Source: Rotaria macrura
Lineage: Eukaryota; Rotifera; Eurotatoria; Philodinida; Philodinidae
Length of the DNA stretch: 64,000 bases
Assembly: GCA_900239685.1 (NCBI GenBank)
Contig: OENT01000604.1
Span: forward strand, 1 to 64,000
Direction: 5' to 3'
Part shown: positions 1-12,364 of the stretch, one piece after another
Numbering within the stretch: position 1 is the first letter of the stretch
Layout of the letters: each line of letters begins with the position of its first letter
Position numbers and translations under genes: made by a program
The notes under the pieces: model-generated
What the model was told of the DNA's origin: nothing
Database searches by the model: none
What the model saw: the letters and a program-made list of their open reading frames with translations, nothing else

Positions 1-22
1 GGGGGGGGGGGGGGGGGGGGGG
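1..22. repeat. G homopolymer at window edge
   Basis: The window opens with 22 consecutive G. Other runs of 9-12 G or C occur at 5451, 12320, 35703 and 53964, so such tracts are real in this genome, but one at the very edge could also be an assembly or polishing artefact. Confidence 0.8.
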
Positions 23-60
23 TTCCAGTTTTGAAGTATTTATCAAAATTTTTACATTTT

Positions 61-240
61 ATACGAAACGCGTTCAGACGGTTCGAATTTTTCCTTCGGG
101 ACGCGTTTGAACACAAGTCAAACTATGAACACATTCAGACACGTTCCTAAAATAAATCGCGCCTGAACGCTTCGTTTGTTTCACTTGGGACGCTTCGAAC
201 GCGTTTACTCGTAGCGTTTCAGACGCGTTTCGAGGTCAAA
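61..240. repeat. GC-richer degenerate repeat (acgcgttt/cagacg words)
   Basis: Words such as acgcgttcagacg, gacgcgttt, cgaacgcgttt and cagacgcgtttcg recur irregularly in both orientations over about 180 bp, in contrast to the AT-rich flank. No ORF is associated. It looks like a short degenerate satellite or the end of a mobile element; I cannot assign a family. Confidence 0.4.
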
Positions 241-1698
241 TATATTTACATGGGGCTGGCAAATCAAATAACCTGTATAGTAACATGTGAACCAAGTGTA
301 GTCAAAATCTGAATAATAGAAAAAAAGGCATTATTTTTCACTACAGTAATGCTACCAGGCAGTTCTAATTCGACAAAATGGAATTGTGATCAAATAGTAA
401 CGCCTCGTGTTTTTAGAGATCGTGTGCTATTTAATATGAATATCGACGCTCAGGGTTCTGTACTTTTGTGTGAAGCATAAAGAAACTCGGCAAGAAAAAC
501 AATTACAAACAGGTAGGAACAATAAATGCATTTCATAGAGACCCATTATGGAATCAATAGAAACATTCTATGCTTTTAAATTAAACCAAAGATCGGTAGA
601 GATATGTTTAGAACTCGACTACGCACCATATTTAGGAAACACCATGGCATTTTGTCCTCGTGAAGTTGTATTACAAGATAAATATGATCGCTAACAAACA
701 TTCTAGATCACACTTTAGAATGTTAGATAAGAGTACATTGATGTTTTCCATACTTGCTATGGTAACACTCTACAAACATAACATCATAAATTAGACTATA
801 TCCAACTGAAAGTCACACGATGCCCTAAGCGCACAAGCTTAGTCTCAATCTATTATAGCTGAACACTAGCATTATATTGATTGCTCAGTGAATACAGACA
901 GTCATGCATTACATACCGGATCAATGCAATATTTTTGATCGAGCTATATCAATCGAATAGTATGGATGATATTTCCTATACTACGTGAAAGTGAGCACCT
1001 GTTTCTTCTCTTTTTTAGCAACTGCGCCGCATTTACGCCCAGAGCCAATTTTACATCGTAGTTATGCGTGACTACGCCACATTCATCGTAATAAAGGTCT
1101 CTATAGGAAACTACGTTTACTGCGACCCAGATCAACATAACTGCGTCCGAGTGGTCACATCGTACGATCCATTGTAAAGGTAACTGACCAATTATAAATG
1201 ATTCTTCCTTATTTACAATTTGCCACACTGGAGCACTAATACTTAGCCACAGAAAATCAGTATAAATAGCAGTGCTCGTCACATTTTCGTTCATAAGTCA
1301 TTCTACTTTAAACATTAGAATGCACGTTTAAATTTTTTTTTAAATTTCTCCATTTAAATTTTTTTTTACTTTTTCTATTTCCCAAACGTTTCTTCTTTTT
1401 TCTTAAATCATTTTAAATTTTTTTAAATAAATTTGTTTTCTTTCATTTACTAAATTTTTAACAATTTTTTTAAAGTTTTAATTTTTAATTTTTGAATATT
1501 TTTAAAAGTTTTTATAAAGTTTTTAATTTTGGAATTTTAAGTCTTCGCTTTTGTACGGGAAACGTTTTTAAACACACAATAAAAATACAAATAAAATTTA
1601 AACCTAACCTATGTCATCTCTCGTATCAATTGCAATGCAACTGTGACCCATAATTACGAAAAACTGGGCCGCGTTTATGCGTAACTGTGAATTTTTGG
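241..1698. other. No supported gene; T-rich tract
   Basis: No splice-consistent or recognisable coding region is seen. Positions 1320-1550 are dominated by T runs. An open frame of 116 codons at 944-1294 on the minus strand resembles nothing I know. Two segments near 1020-1090 and 1635-1690 share gcgtaac/ctgggcc-like words, which may be a diverged repeat. Confidence 0.5.
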
Positions 1699-2440
1699 TT
1701 GGCCGTCATAATGTCGAAAGGAAAAATGTCGAAAGTAGAAATGCCGAAAGAAGGATGAGGAAAAATGTCGGAAAAACAATATTGACACGAAACATTGTCA
1801 ATTGATATTGAGTTGGAAATGCATAGTGCATGTTTTATTGCATGAAATTAAGTTGAAATGTTAACATAGAAAAATATTAAAAAAATAAAAAATAAAAAAT
1901 CTTATTATTTCACGAACTGCATGAACCTCAAGTTTTTCTTTTTCTGTAAGATGACTATGATTGCCAATAGTTTTCATCAATAGATTAGTTGAATCAGTGT
2001 GCGCTTAAGCTGCACAACTATTAATAGTGCATATCCAATACTTAGTAGTTGTTGTTGCTTTATTCAATTTAAAAGTATATTCATCGGCAACTAGTAGAGG
2101 TTTTCCTTTATTTGAACTTATAAATGAAATAGCTGGAGATTTTGCTTGAATTTCACCAGTTAAAATTACGAAAGCATCAGCCATGACAGTACAAGTTTAG
2201 TTATATAATAATTCTTTGTTCAACTCTTTTATTTTACTTTTATCAATAGTTAGTCATCCTTATCAATACCGGCTAAACTTCTACACTAGTAAAATCATAA
2301 GGAAAAACAATGAACTAAATGTGATTAGAATTGCCGTATACTAGAGACACGATTATTTTTTTATTTTTCACTTTCAACATTTTTCCATGTTACTATGTAC
2401 GTTTCGACATTTTTCCTTTCGATATTTTTCCAGCACACCA
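1699..2440. mobile_element. Mutator-like (MULE) element relic with terminal inverted repeats
   Basis: Two blocks of about 70 bp, roughly 1699-1776 and 2369-2440, are inverted copies of each other. They share a perfect 21-bp core at 1714-1734 and 2402-2422 built from repeated tcgaaagg/aaaaatg words. Between them, on the minus strand, lies a FLYWCH zinc-finger coding remnant. FLYWCH domains are typical of animal Mutator-like transposases, and long inverted ends fit that class. I could not define a target-site duplication, and no DDE catalytic part remains, so this is an internally deleted or decayed copy. Confidence 0.6.
1905..2184 (-). pseudogene. FLYWCH-type zinc finger, decayed transposase N-terminus
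   Basis: Reading the minus strand from an ATG at 2184 gives about 93 codons with one in-frame stop (TAA). The order of key features matches a FLYWCH finger: a hydrophobic start, GKPLLVADEYTFKLNKA, then KYWIC with the first Cys, a second Cys six residues on (NSCAA), and HSH as the paired histidines after about 24 residues. Downstream (LTEKEKLEVHAVREII) resembles the linker after such fingers. In related proteins the finger is at the N-terminus of a Mutator-class transposase. The stop sits directly after the second cysteine, where a basic residue is common. The frame then runs into A-rich DNA, so the catalytic domain is absent. Confidence 0.65.
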
Positions 2441-5400
2441 ATATATCTTATCTAGATTCATTTTATTTTAAATGATATTCATTCAATCAGTATCCTTCGT
2501 CTCATTACAAATAAATATAGAAGAAAAGTATGATAACATAGAGAAAACGTACCACGTGCACGTGAATTAAATAGTCGAATCACTGCAGACTATTGTCATA
2601 CAAACGAGAGGCATACATTTTCTCTTTCAAGAATAAATTCTGTCAAATGTTATAACTTTTATAAACTACAAATTATTCATTATAGACGATTTATTTATTA
2701 ATACTAGTATCACGATAAACGATTTTCATTTCCTGTAATCCATCTCATCTACACTAATAACGATGATAGAAAAATTAAAAACCATATTGAAACCTGTTGT
2801 GAATTACTCTAACATACTACAAAATTATGGCAGATAGTTATATCCAACGTTCAAAGTTATCGAAAATTTTCAGATATCTCCATCAAACTCACATGAAAAT
2901 TTATTTATTCAAGATTAATATAACAATGAATTACTAGTACTCCGATAATAAATTATTCGTCATTGTAAACAGGCAGTACTTCTATTGGGTGGTTGATTGT
3001 ATCGCACGACTTTTTATATACCACTGATTGATACATCTTTTTTGAACATGTCTCATATTACAGTCGGGGGTGATCAAACCAATGCTATCATCTATATTTA
3101 TATCATCAAAACCTGATTTAAGTGCCAAGTGTTAACTATAATATTTAAGAATCATCAGCTACTTTATTGATTCTTGAGTCATAGCATTTATTTTAGCATT
3201 TTATATTCTATATCGACAGGACGCAGTATTAGGTCATCAAATTTAACACTAAGCATTCATATGTCCAATTTACTTCATCATTATCAATAACAGCCCTAGA
3301 AGTATGTAAGTTGCTCACTCATAAGAACAATATTGGCGAAATGACAAAAATTCAGATGTAAAAAAACGTAGAGTATTATTGCTATTGCCAAGCTAAAAGC
3401 TCATTAGATCATTCACGGATGATCTATAGTTTACTTCAATAAACTCTGTTACCTTTTAAGTCTGCCGAAACTCTCTCTAACACTCGATGAACTAAAACAA
3501 GCGCGAATTGTCATCTTCAGGCAAGAACAAAATCTGCGATTCCAGCGTTCATAGAACATTCTCCTCAGATGTTCATTAATTTCAATGGAAGAATAATTAT
3601 TTGAATCAATCATGATAAATTCTCCACGACGTGCATTCTTTTAATATGGGTGTATGTGAAAGTGAATATATGCCAGCACCTACCTGTAACTACTCATTCA
3701 TCATGTATCATCATGCACAATCTGTACTGGGTATTTTTTTTCCTAAATTGGTCTATTATATTAAGAGCAGGGATGCTTAGATTACAATAACTAACTACCT
3801 ATGAATTTCACTAATTTTAAAGATTTCTTTTCATATTTACTCAACTTTAATATCAAAAACATACAAAAGTGAGACTAGTATAATTGTTATATCATGACTC
3901 TTAAGGAGTAACACACACGAACAGTGCATGCAAGCAATCATTACACAACTTCAATTGACCAGGGTCACCCCTTTGCATTATCACCAAAACATGAAATAAA
4001 AACTTGTATCGTATCTTATAAACCAACAAAAATTCATCATACTACCCCTCATTTCAATTATCATTTTATTGGGGCCATGGTTCTCGTCGATAGTATTCGA
4101 CCAAGTAGCTGGAACGTATCGATACTTGATTGATAAACTCTTATCCCTTCCAGCATTTTACTATATTCAATCAATTCACTTATGAAAACTCAATGAATAG
4201 AATTAAATGGACAGTTTTCTCTTGCCATCGCATGATGCACTAATGCGAAGCGATTGCAACATGGTGCTTATCGGAAACGTATGGTACAGTATATAAGAGC
4301 AACTTGATCAGTATGCCAATATGTGAAATTCTATAGCCAGAATATCATCAAGAAAAATCATTAAAGATATCACTATACAAACAAATTTCATTAAATACAG
4401 CCCTGCATTATCTCACCATTTTAGAGCCGCCAAACTAGCATCGCATATTGTTAAAGTAAATTGTACATCAAGAAATTAATTTCCAACAATTCAAAAAGAA
4501 AGAAGAAGAAATTAGTGGTTCTAATTAGGTTCAATTAAATCGAAATATTAGAACTTTCTCTTCCAATCTCAAACTGATAAATCGGCGTTTCTTTTAAATA
4601 AATAAATTGTATAACAGTTTTTAGATGCTTAATTCTGTCTTTACTTATTATAATAGTATTGTGCATTTTTATGGAAAGTCGAGACACGAAAAGCAATATA
4701 GTATTTGAGTACTAAGCTAATAGAAGCAACGATAGATATTATGGATTGTACTTAGTAAATAAAAGTTGGTGAATTTTCACTGAGAAGCTATCAGTCATTG
4801 ATAAACGAAAATATTCTTCAGCGTTGTTCTAGATAGCTCAACTCTGCAGAAGCGTAGCACAATATATTTCTCAGAGTGATGTCTATTTCAAAGAAATATT
4901 ATACCTAGACGATCGATTACGGTCGGAAAGAAAGGGCCATTCTTTTCTCAAACACTATAAAAATAATTAGAAGATTCATGATTAAGGAGAGTAGCCTTAT
5001 ACAACTTTAGCTGTAGCTTCAAAATTATATGCTCAAATTGAATATTTTGCTGAGTGGCTATAATTAAGTAATGGCGATTAATTGATCAGCTTTGAAGCAT
5101 TTTTACAGCCATTGATAATAATCGAAATTACATATGGTTCTTGGACATTGTACTATATGCAAGAACAGCTGCACTTTAGTATAGAGTTTATACTTCATAG
5201 ACTCTTTCTTAACCAAGAGAAATTATTGTAGAGGATTCCTTGGTGTGTTATTATAATGACTGGACGGTTCAGAAAAGAGCTAGACAAGCTGGTGATTACG
5301 TTCATTAAACTTTTTTAATTCTTGAAGTGGCTGATGATTGATTATCATCACATCTCTGTTTTTAACATTGCAAAACAAAATTTATTAATCATCATCGGCT

Positions 5401-8400
5401 TTGGCAAGAACACTAATCAGTATGATGTTAATACGCAAAAGAAAATGATGCCCCCCCCCTCCCCCCACCCGCCATCAGTCGATACTACTATCCGTATTTT
5501 CACTGAATACGACAATTACGGACTGAAATAGTACGAAAATAGAAATTAGTTACCACCTGAAATATTAGGCACTGTAATATGTCAACGAATACGAGGCGGA
5601 ATTTTCACGGTTTACAGTGAAATAAGTACCCGTAATGCCATAATGATAGGACCGTATTAATACACTCGACATCACCGTGGTAAACGGTACTTAAATAGGT
5701 TGTGAAGTCATCGTGAACATTTGTATACGTATACCGGATCTTTCGATGTGAACCAACTATTTCAAACATCTCGACACATTCAACCAGTTTTCTAATATGA
5801 AAAACGTTGTTATCTGAAAATCCATTTTTCGCAGGAGGATTCGTCTTCAGATATCCTATACTCTAGCTTAATCTATGATCGTTGCACATAACGAAGATTC
5901 CATTGAGAAAATTCTTCGAATCAATAATTGAATATAGCACATGTGTTACTTTGACAGCAAGAGGATTGTTCTGATTCGGATCAGATGAGAAACGTAACTT
6001 CTATTGAAATCTGATTTGCTACAGTTTAAGTCTTTATTAGGTCTCATCTTGGTTAGTAAAAACTTTGATATAGATATTTTTTTTTGTAAAAAGTTTCAGA
6101 TAAAAGATCAATATTCAGTCATCTGGTCATAGATTTTCGTGTCCACATCAAGTCTTCACTATTTTTTGTTTCTCAAGCCTACAGAAAAACTTAGAATAAA
6201 ATGTTCATGTTTACATTTAACAAAATTGAGCCAAAGGTTTTGAGAAGAACTGATTAGCATGGATGATATATAACCTTTTTATATTTCCAGAATTAGTATA
6301 GAACAATTCAACATATATTGCCCGTGCAAAAAAGAAAGAAAGTATTTTCATAGAGAAAATAGTTCAATGTAGAAAAAAATCATCAGAGTTATTTTTTTGT
6401 TGCACTAACCATTCAGTCTCAGAAGCAAGTGGTGTTCAATTTTCTTTGCTACATTTGCTGTATACTTTGTCAATAGAATGAATAGTTCAGTGTATCCAAA
6501 CAATCAAATATATTGATGCTACTGCTTGAAAACTTTCTGCCATTAAGAGTCAAAAATGGGAAAATTTCAGTTACTTTTTCTTTGTTCAAGTATGACTTTT
6601 CATGATTTTGCTCACTAATACGCTGATGATAAATCACACTTTGTCTGACCGCAAATACGAGAATGGTCGGGTTCTTAAAATTGCACTCTGAATTATTGTG
6701 TTCAAATCTGGGCGCCATCAATCGCAAAATAATCTTGAAAGTTTAGTTGCTGATGCTTGATCTGTTTCATTTGTAAGATAGTATGCGAAATCCATATTAT
6801 GGATTATGTGTCGATTTAGTTCAGCCCATGTGACTAATATCTGATCAGTCGGAGCTTGTACGAAGAATCTGAGTCATTGAGCAGAAGAAATCTGAGCCAA
6901 TCCGACCGTCTCTTCACATCTATAGTTAGGAGCAATTTTAGGGGCAGGTACTTAAGCATGTAGACATGCTTCCACACATCATTCTATAGTGAAAAATAGC
7001 CAATAGATAAAGAATTGCACGGCTCGCTCGTCAATAGTCAATCAAAATATTCAACAAAATAGTTCACTGATGGTGGCGACAGTACTGATAGAGCCATAGA
7101 AATTTCCAAGAAAATTTTGAGGATCAGGAACAGTAAATAAGTACAGAATATTCCGAAAGATTCTAGTAAAAAATGCACTAAGCCGCTGTAAAACTCTATA
7201 GATTTTTTCCGAAGTTTGTTTTTAAAGATCTAGCTGACTCAATCATGTTTTGATATTTTGTGGACAGTTCTAGAGATACGTATTCGAGATTTTTTCTACG
7301 TCGATAGCTAGAAACGTAACCAGTGCTCTAATAATTTGGCGTTTAAATGGAAAAAGTTCCACGGTATTGGTTCGTGATGGGCAAAGAGAAAAATGAATTT
7401 TTCAAAATTTTACCTTATATGACTAAATGTTGCCAAGCAGCAACATACAGTCGATAGGTGGGACACAAAATGATTGTTCCGAAAAATACACATAAACTAA
7501 TCATGTTGTAGAACAATAAGAATTTCATAGTTAACAAAACTTTTGTTGGGTAGATTCTGAGGACCGGCTGAAACTTGTTAATCGAAACAATGTCGACTAC
7601 TAAGTCGTATTAGCTCAGAGGCTTAGGTCTAAATTTGCCTATATCTTGCACAAATAAATTGTATGATATGTGCTTCTGATGAAGTATTGATGCAATATAT
7701 ATACTATAATCAATATACTGTAATGTACGCGCATATTATTCTTCTTATCTTTATTACTTGTCTGATTGTCAATCAAGAACAAAGTGGTATGAATGTATTT
7801 TCCACTTGCCATAAATAATTCATTATGAAACTGTAACAATACACTAAATAACGATTCAGTATGAAATAGGAATCATTCCGTATATGCTCAGTTTTATCTT
7901 ATATTCCATAAAGACAGTGCTATGAGAAGCAAAAAAAGAATTAGACGAACGGAATTCGAATCATGAAATATATCAAATGTTCAGTTCTTCCATATCTACT
8001 AATGATAAATTGATATCAATTATTAATTATTGTGGATCGTGTGGTCGTTAATCTGCCATCTGATGAAACAACTTTTACAACACAACTAGCAGAAAACATA
8101 CTACAACAGATAGATTGTTGAAAGATCAACAACATAATCTTATCAGTCAATTTAATAACGCAATATATACAGATGATATACTGTTCACCGAAGGATACCA
8201 TATATTTCATCGATCTACTATTTTAGTGTCCTGGAGAATGATTTGCACGAGATCGTATTCCAACAGCGAACAGTTATTTTTAGTTAATGCTCATGACAAA
8301 GATCGCGAACTGAATGACATAGACTTACAGTCCGGAGCATCTCTAATTGAGAAGTTACAGAACAGACTTGGCATTTAGAAGTGAAATAATGATCATTAGC

Positions 8401-8460
8401 TGCACTGGTACTTATTATCTATGCGCCAACATCATCTCTTCAAACCGTTCTATTGATGAA
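2441..8460. other. No supported gene over 6 kb
   Basis: All open frames here are under 90 codons, lack recognisable domains and do not join across plausible splice sites. Noted points are a C9-T-C6 tract at 5451-5466 and a less AT-rich stretch at 5485-5720 with inverted words (cggtttacagtg ... gtggtaaacggt). An 87-codon frame at 8115-8378 is unassigned. The tract could hold regulatory DNA or eroded transposons. Confidence 0.5.
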
Positions 8461-9092
8461 CTCCCCAGATCGAGCGTTACGACGGTCGTATACTGTCGTA
8501 AACAATGTCGTATGCGATCGTTCACGGTCGTATACAGTATAAATTACGGTCGTATAAGATCGCATTTCGTCTTGTTTCTTGCCGCCTGAAATACGACCGT
8601 ATTTCGTCGTGTCGTACGCGACGAGTTACAAGTAGGGGTGACACTTCAATTATACTTTTAAGTTAAAGTTAAAGTGAATTTTCTTTTTCGTATTTATCAC
8701 TACCCGGACTGGTTGATTGGTACTCACTAGACCCTCTGCAACCTATAAGAAGAGAAAAAAATGAAAAAAAAAACAATTTAAAACGACTTAAAATAACTTC
8801 ATACGTTGATCTTAAAGTTTAAAGTGGTTTAAAGTTGAGTGAAACTAGTTTATTTTTTCATTCTGTTACGTCTCATAGGTTGCAGCGAGCCTGGCGATCA
8901 TCAATCAGTCAGTCCGGATAGTGATAAGTATAAAAAAGAAAATTCACTTTAACTTTAACTTTTAAAGTTAAAGTAAAATCACTTAAACTTTAACACTTTA
9001 ATTAAAGTTTTTAAAGTTAAAGTGCCACCCCTAGTTAGAATCTCTCACGATCGTCGTAAACGGTAGTATACGAACGTAAACTTTGCCGTTTT
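8461..9092. repeat. Degenerate cgtaaac / ggtcgtatac repeat cluster, split by a foldback element
   Basis: From about 8461 to 8632 and again from 9042 to 9092 the words ggtcgtat, gtcgtaaac, gtatacg and cgaccgtatttcgtcgt recur many times on both strands. The 8633-9033 foldback element interrupts the cluster. A related cluster lies at 14186-14340 in the same sense for the shared word gaccgtatttcgtcgt. It may be the end of a larger mobile element or a decayed satellite; the class is unknown. Confidence 0.5.
8633..9033. mobile_element. Foldback MITE, hAT-like ends, about 401 bp
   Basis: The ends are inverted copies beginning taggggtg[a/g]cactt. The arms of roughly 110-160 bp match with substitutions and indels, including agttaaagt words, a cactaYccggact block and a tgcaacctat block. 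The centre is AT-rich and non-coding. Flanking 8-mers gttacaag (8625-8632) and gttagaat (9034-9041) agree at 6 of 8 positions, as expected for an aged 8-bp target duplication. Ends and duplication length suggest a non-autonomous hAT-superfamily element; the imperfect duplication keeps this tentative. Confidence 0.7.
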
Positions 9093-9330
9093 TCTCTCTG
9101 ACTATCATTTAATTCAATTGACAAAATAATAAAAAAATACTGAACAAATGAATTTTTTTAAATTAAAAAATTTTTATTAAAAAATTGTTGTATTTTTATT
9201 TATATGAATTATATTATTAGGGCTTCATTTTGAGAGACACATATGAAGTTAAAAAAATCAATAATTCTATGTTGATGAATTTTCGTTCAACGTGTGAATG
9301 CGTGATGAGAGGTAAGCGAGATTCATTTGT
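9093..9330. other. AT-rich spacer without gene
   Basis: Nothing coding is recognised. The stretch lies between the repeat cluster and the hAT element, and before that insertion it would have been just downstream of the BEN-like gene. Confidence 0.5.
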
Positions 9331-12300
9331 CTAGGTTGCAGACATGCAACCAGCTTTTTTTGTTTGGGGGTGGGGACCAAAGTTTTTGGATCTTATTTAA
9401 TGACATTCTTATGTCTGTAGTGAATAGTTTCGAATTTAATCTGGTTCATAGTTGTTATTTGTCAACATATATTCACAAAATGAAAATGAAAGAAAATAAA
9501 TAAATATTTGTTAGGGAAGACAATCAAATAGGTTAATTTGTAAAACTTATTTTACGCTTTGATTTAGCAAATTCATCAATGATACTATCGATATTCAGTT
9601 TTTCAGCAATGTCTTTATGGATGTTCATAACAGCGAAATCACTAAGTCGTTCATCGCCGGTGCGATTGCGTAATTTTGTTTTAATTAACTTCATGGTCGA
9701 AAATGAACGCTCTGCACCTGCAATTGATACTGGAATAAGTGCATACAGTTGAAGTAGAATAAAAATATTTGGATAAAATAATTTAATAGGTTATATGAAT
9801 TGTAATGTTTCATTATCTGTAGCTGGTCTCTTGTCTTCTTGTATTTGCAAAATTGAAAACTTCCATGTGTCAAATTCAGCTTTGTGAATACTAGAATCAT
9901 CGGTTTGCATACCATCTTTATAATGAATGAACATTGCTGACACATCAGAGAATTGCATGTCAACAATAAATGATGGGATCAACTTTGAAATACTCAAAGC
10001 AATTTTTTGATGTTCCGTGAATCTTCTTCTAAGTTCATCAATCTTCATACTGATAAATGTTTGAAATACCTGAAATAACAAATGTTAACAGTAATAAATA
10101 TTTTGAATGAATACAACATGTGTCGATTCTTACTTCTGTAAAGTAATTTTCAAAACTTTGATATTGACGAGATGCTGTTCTTGATAGACGAACATCAATC
10201 TCATTGACTTTTACAAATTCGTTAAACTCATTATAAAGTTCATTTAATTGTTTATCATCATAAATCAATTCAGCTAACTATGTTGAAAGTTGTTCTATAC
10301 TTTGATAACATTTAACAAGATCACCAGTTGGCTTTTGTAATTGTTCCGCATATGGTTTAATAATGCAAAATATCCGATTAACAATAATAAGTGGTAAAAG
10401 CAAAATCAACGTCAGCTAGTGATTTGTCATAACAACGAGCCAAACCACTTGTTGCTGAATCACCATTCTCAATAAAATACTCTAAGGCAACAATAATACC
10501 GAAGTCAATTTGTTTGAAAACAATAACTGATGATTGCTTTTCAACCCAACGTGTTTCACATAATTTAATAAGACGTCACTGTTTTGTTTCATTGTTGGTT
10601 GATACAATAGCTCTAGCTAGCATTGTTTTTCTTTTTGGTGAGTCGTTAATAAATGAGATGACAGCTTTGACCACTCCAAAAAATGCTTTAATTACTTGAA
10701 GACTGCAAACTGCAGCAAGTACTCAATCCAATGAATGATTTGAACAATGAACATATATAGCACGTGGCGATATATCTTTTATTAATTTTTGAACACCACC
10801 ATATTTACCAGCAACTACGCTGGCTCCGTCATACCCTTGACCTAAAGATGGGCACAATCAATGAACTCCTCTAATTAATACTAGCAACTTACCACGAATA
10901 TTTTCAATACGAATACCACATTCTTGAATAAATGCAGTAATTGCGTGAGCAATTCCAACAGGAGTTGTATTTGATAAAGCTACAAATCCAAGAAAAATTT
11001 CTTTTATTAAGATATCCTTCTCATCGGAGACAAAACGTTATGAAATAGAAAGTTGTGCTGTACTCGATTTATCAGTTGTTTTGTCGGCAATCACGGCATA
11101 ACATTTATTTTGATTGATTAATTCCTTTTTTAGAGTAAATTTCTAATAAAACGTGCACACATATTAATCAATTCATTCTGTATTTTCCAACTCAAATAAG
11201 TAGCATTCTTTTGACAATAATTTAAATGCTTCTGCAATGCTTCATCACCAGCTTCAGCTCTAAACAGAACAAGTGATTTAAAATTACCTGGATTAGCATT
11301 TTCATTGCTTAGTAAACCATTATCATAATCACCCCTAAATGCTCCATTTTGTTTTGCTAATAACAAAATACATCTAACTATACTAGTCAATATGACTCTG
11401 TTTTCATTTTCTTGTTGTACACTGATATCATTTAATAATACATTGACATCCGAGTTTCTATTTGAATATCGTTGAATACATTCCGTAGCTTATGTAAAAG
11501 ATAATTGATGGTAATCACACTTTTCATGGGTTGATATGTAATTCAAAGCGTCTTTCAACGATTGTAACCGTTTCGTAATGAATTGACCTCAAGGTTGGTT
11601 ATTTCCTTGTCTTGAAAATAAGACACAATATCGACAACAAACACCGCGATGGATTTTTGAATAAGTTAGCCATGAATATTTGACTAACCATGAATGTTAG
11701 CACACTGACCTTTGTTTATGATTTTGTTCAACTTTTGGAAAAACATAATTTGGTAGTGGAGTGAACGGGTTGACCATCAATCGTTTTAATAATGAAAAAT
11801 CTTGTTTAACTGCATTATTCGAAATATATAAACCAATATCACCATTACCGACTGGAATATTAATGGTATTGTTAGAATTTTGATCAATAAATAATGGAGA
11901 CACAGGAGCTAATACTCCTTCGTTATTAACAATATCAGACTCGTTGTTGAGATCTTTTTTTATTGAATTATTTGCTGGTGACAGTTGCGAGTTATTTTTA
12001 TCATCAGCACTTGTACGTCTTATGTTTGACACAAAATAGGTACTAATATCTTTATGTTTTTTACTCATTATTTTCAATAATGTTCCAAAATCTTTTTATC
12101 GCATATGAATCACAATGTAGAAGAATGTTCATCTGATTGCATGAACAGTATATTTATTTGAAATAACGATTAACAACAAAGAGTCGGTACGAACAAAACG
12201 TGTACACTAATCGATTTACAAAGATGTTAGCTCAAAGATAAATATACATTCAAATAGTCTTTCTTTGATGTTCATCAAAAAGGAAAAAAATATGCTATCA

Positions 12301-12364
12301 ATGATTTTCTTTTTTTTTTGGGGGGGGGGTCGATCCCCCCTCTAGATGCATCACTGCTAGGTTG
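9331..12364 (-). mobile_element. hAT element (ZMYM1-like) with perfect 8-bp target duplication
   Basis: The element proper spans 9339-12356 (3,018 bp). It is flanked by the identical 8-mer ctaggttg at 9331-9338 and 12357-12364. Its ends are inverted and imperfect: CAGACATGCAAC on the left and CAGTGATGCATC read inward from the right, so CAG and ATGCA are shared. An 8-bp duplication and CAG-type ends are hallmarks of the hAT superfamily. Inside, on the minus strand, is a ZMYM1-like transposase with a C-terminal hAT dimerisation region. Near the right end is a GGGGGG-ATCGA-C10 palindrome. The coding part is broken, so this copy is not autonomous, but the perfect duplication suggests fairly recent insertion. 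Confidence 0.88.
9533..12077 (-). pseudogene. hAT transposase, ZMYM1/DUF4371-like, broken
   Basis: The minus-strand protein starts with MSKKHKDISTYF at 12068 (or MKI at 12077) and ends at a TAA at 9533. Recognisable blocks in order are a TTF-type zinc-finger region (HSWL..YSKIHRGVCCRYCVLFS), the DUF4371-like block (FKSLVLFRAEAGDEALQKHL), the first catalytic region (AVIADKTTD, where E is usual in place of K), GYDGASVVAG and VHCSNHSLD. The C-terminus holds the dimerisation motif AGAERSFSTMKLIKTKLRNR. Two short GT-AG introns are apparent, 10842-10892 and 10070-10133. Damage includes in-frame stops near 11590, 11490, 11040, 10730 and 9795 and a frameshift near 11130. In intact relatives the protein catalyses cut-and-paste transposition. 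Confidence 0.88.

Noticed and set aside
944..1294. 116-codon minus-strand open frame
   Set aside because: No recognisable domain, no splice context and no match to any family I know; it lies among degenerate repeats, so chance openness is as likely.
5451..5720. C-rich tract followed by a less AT-rich segment with inverted cggtttac words, considered as a mobile element end
   Set aside because: No paired end, target duplication or coding remnant could be found.
8115..8378. 87-codon plus-strand open frame
   Set aside because: Unassigned, and overlapped by an equally open minus-strand frame; codon content does not favour either.
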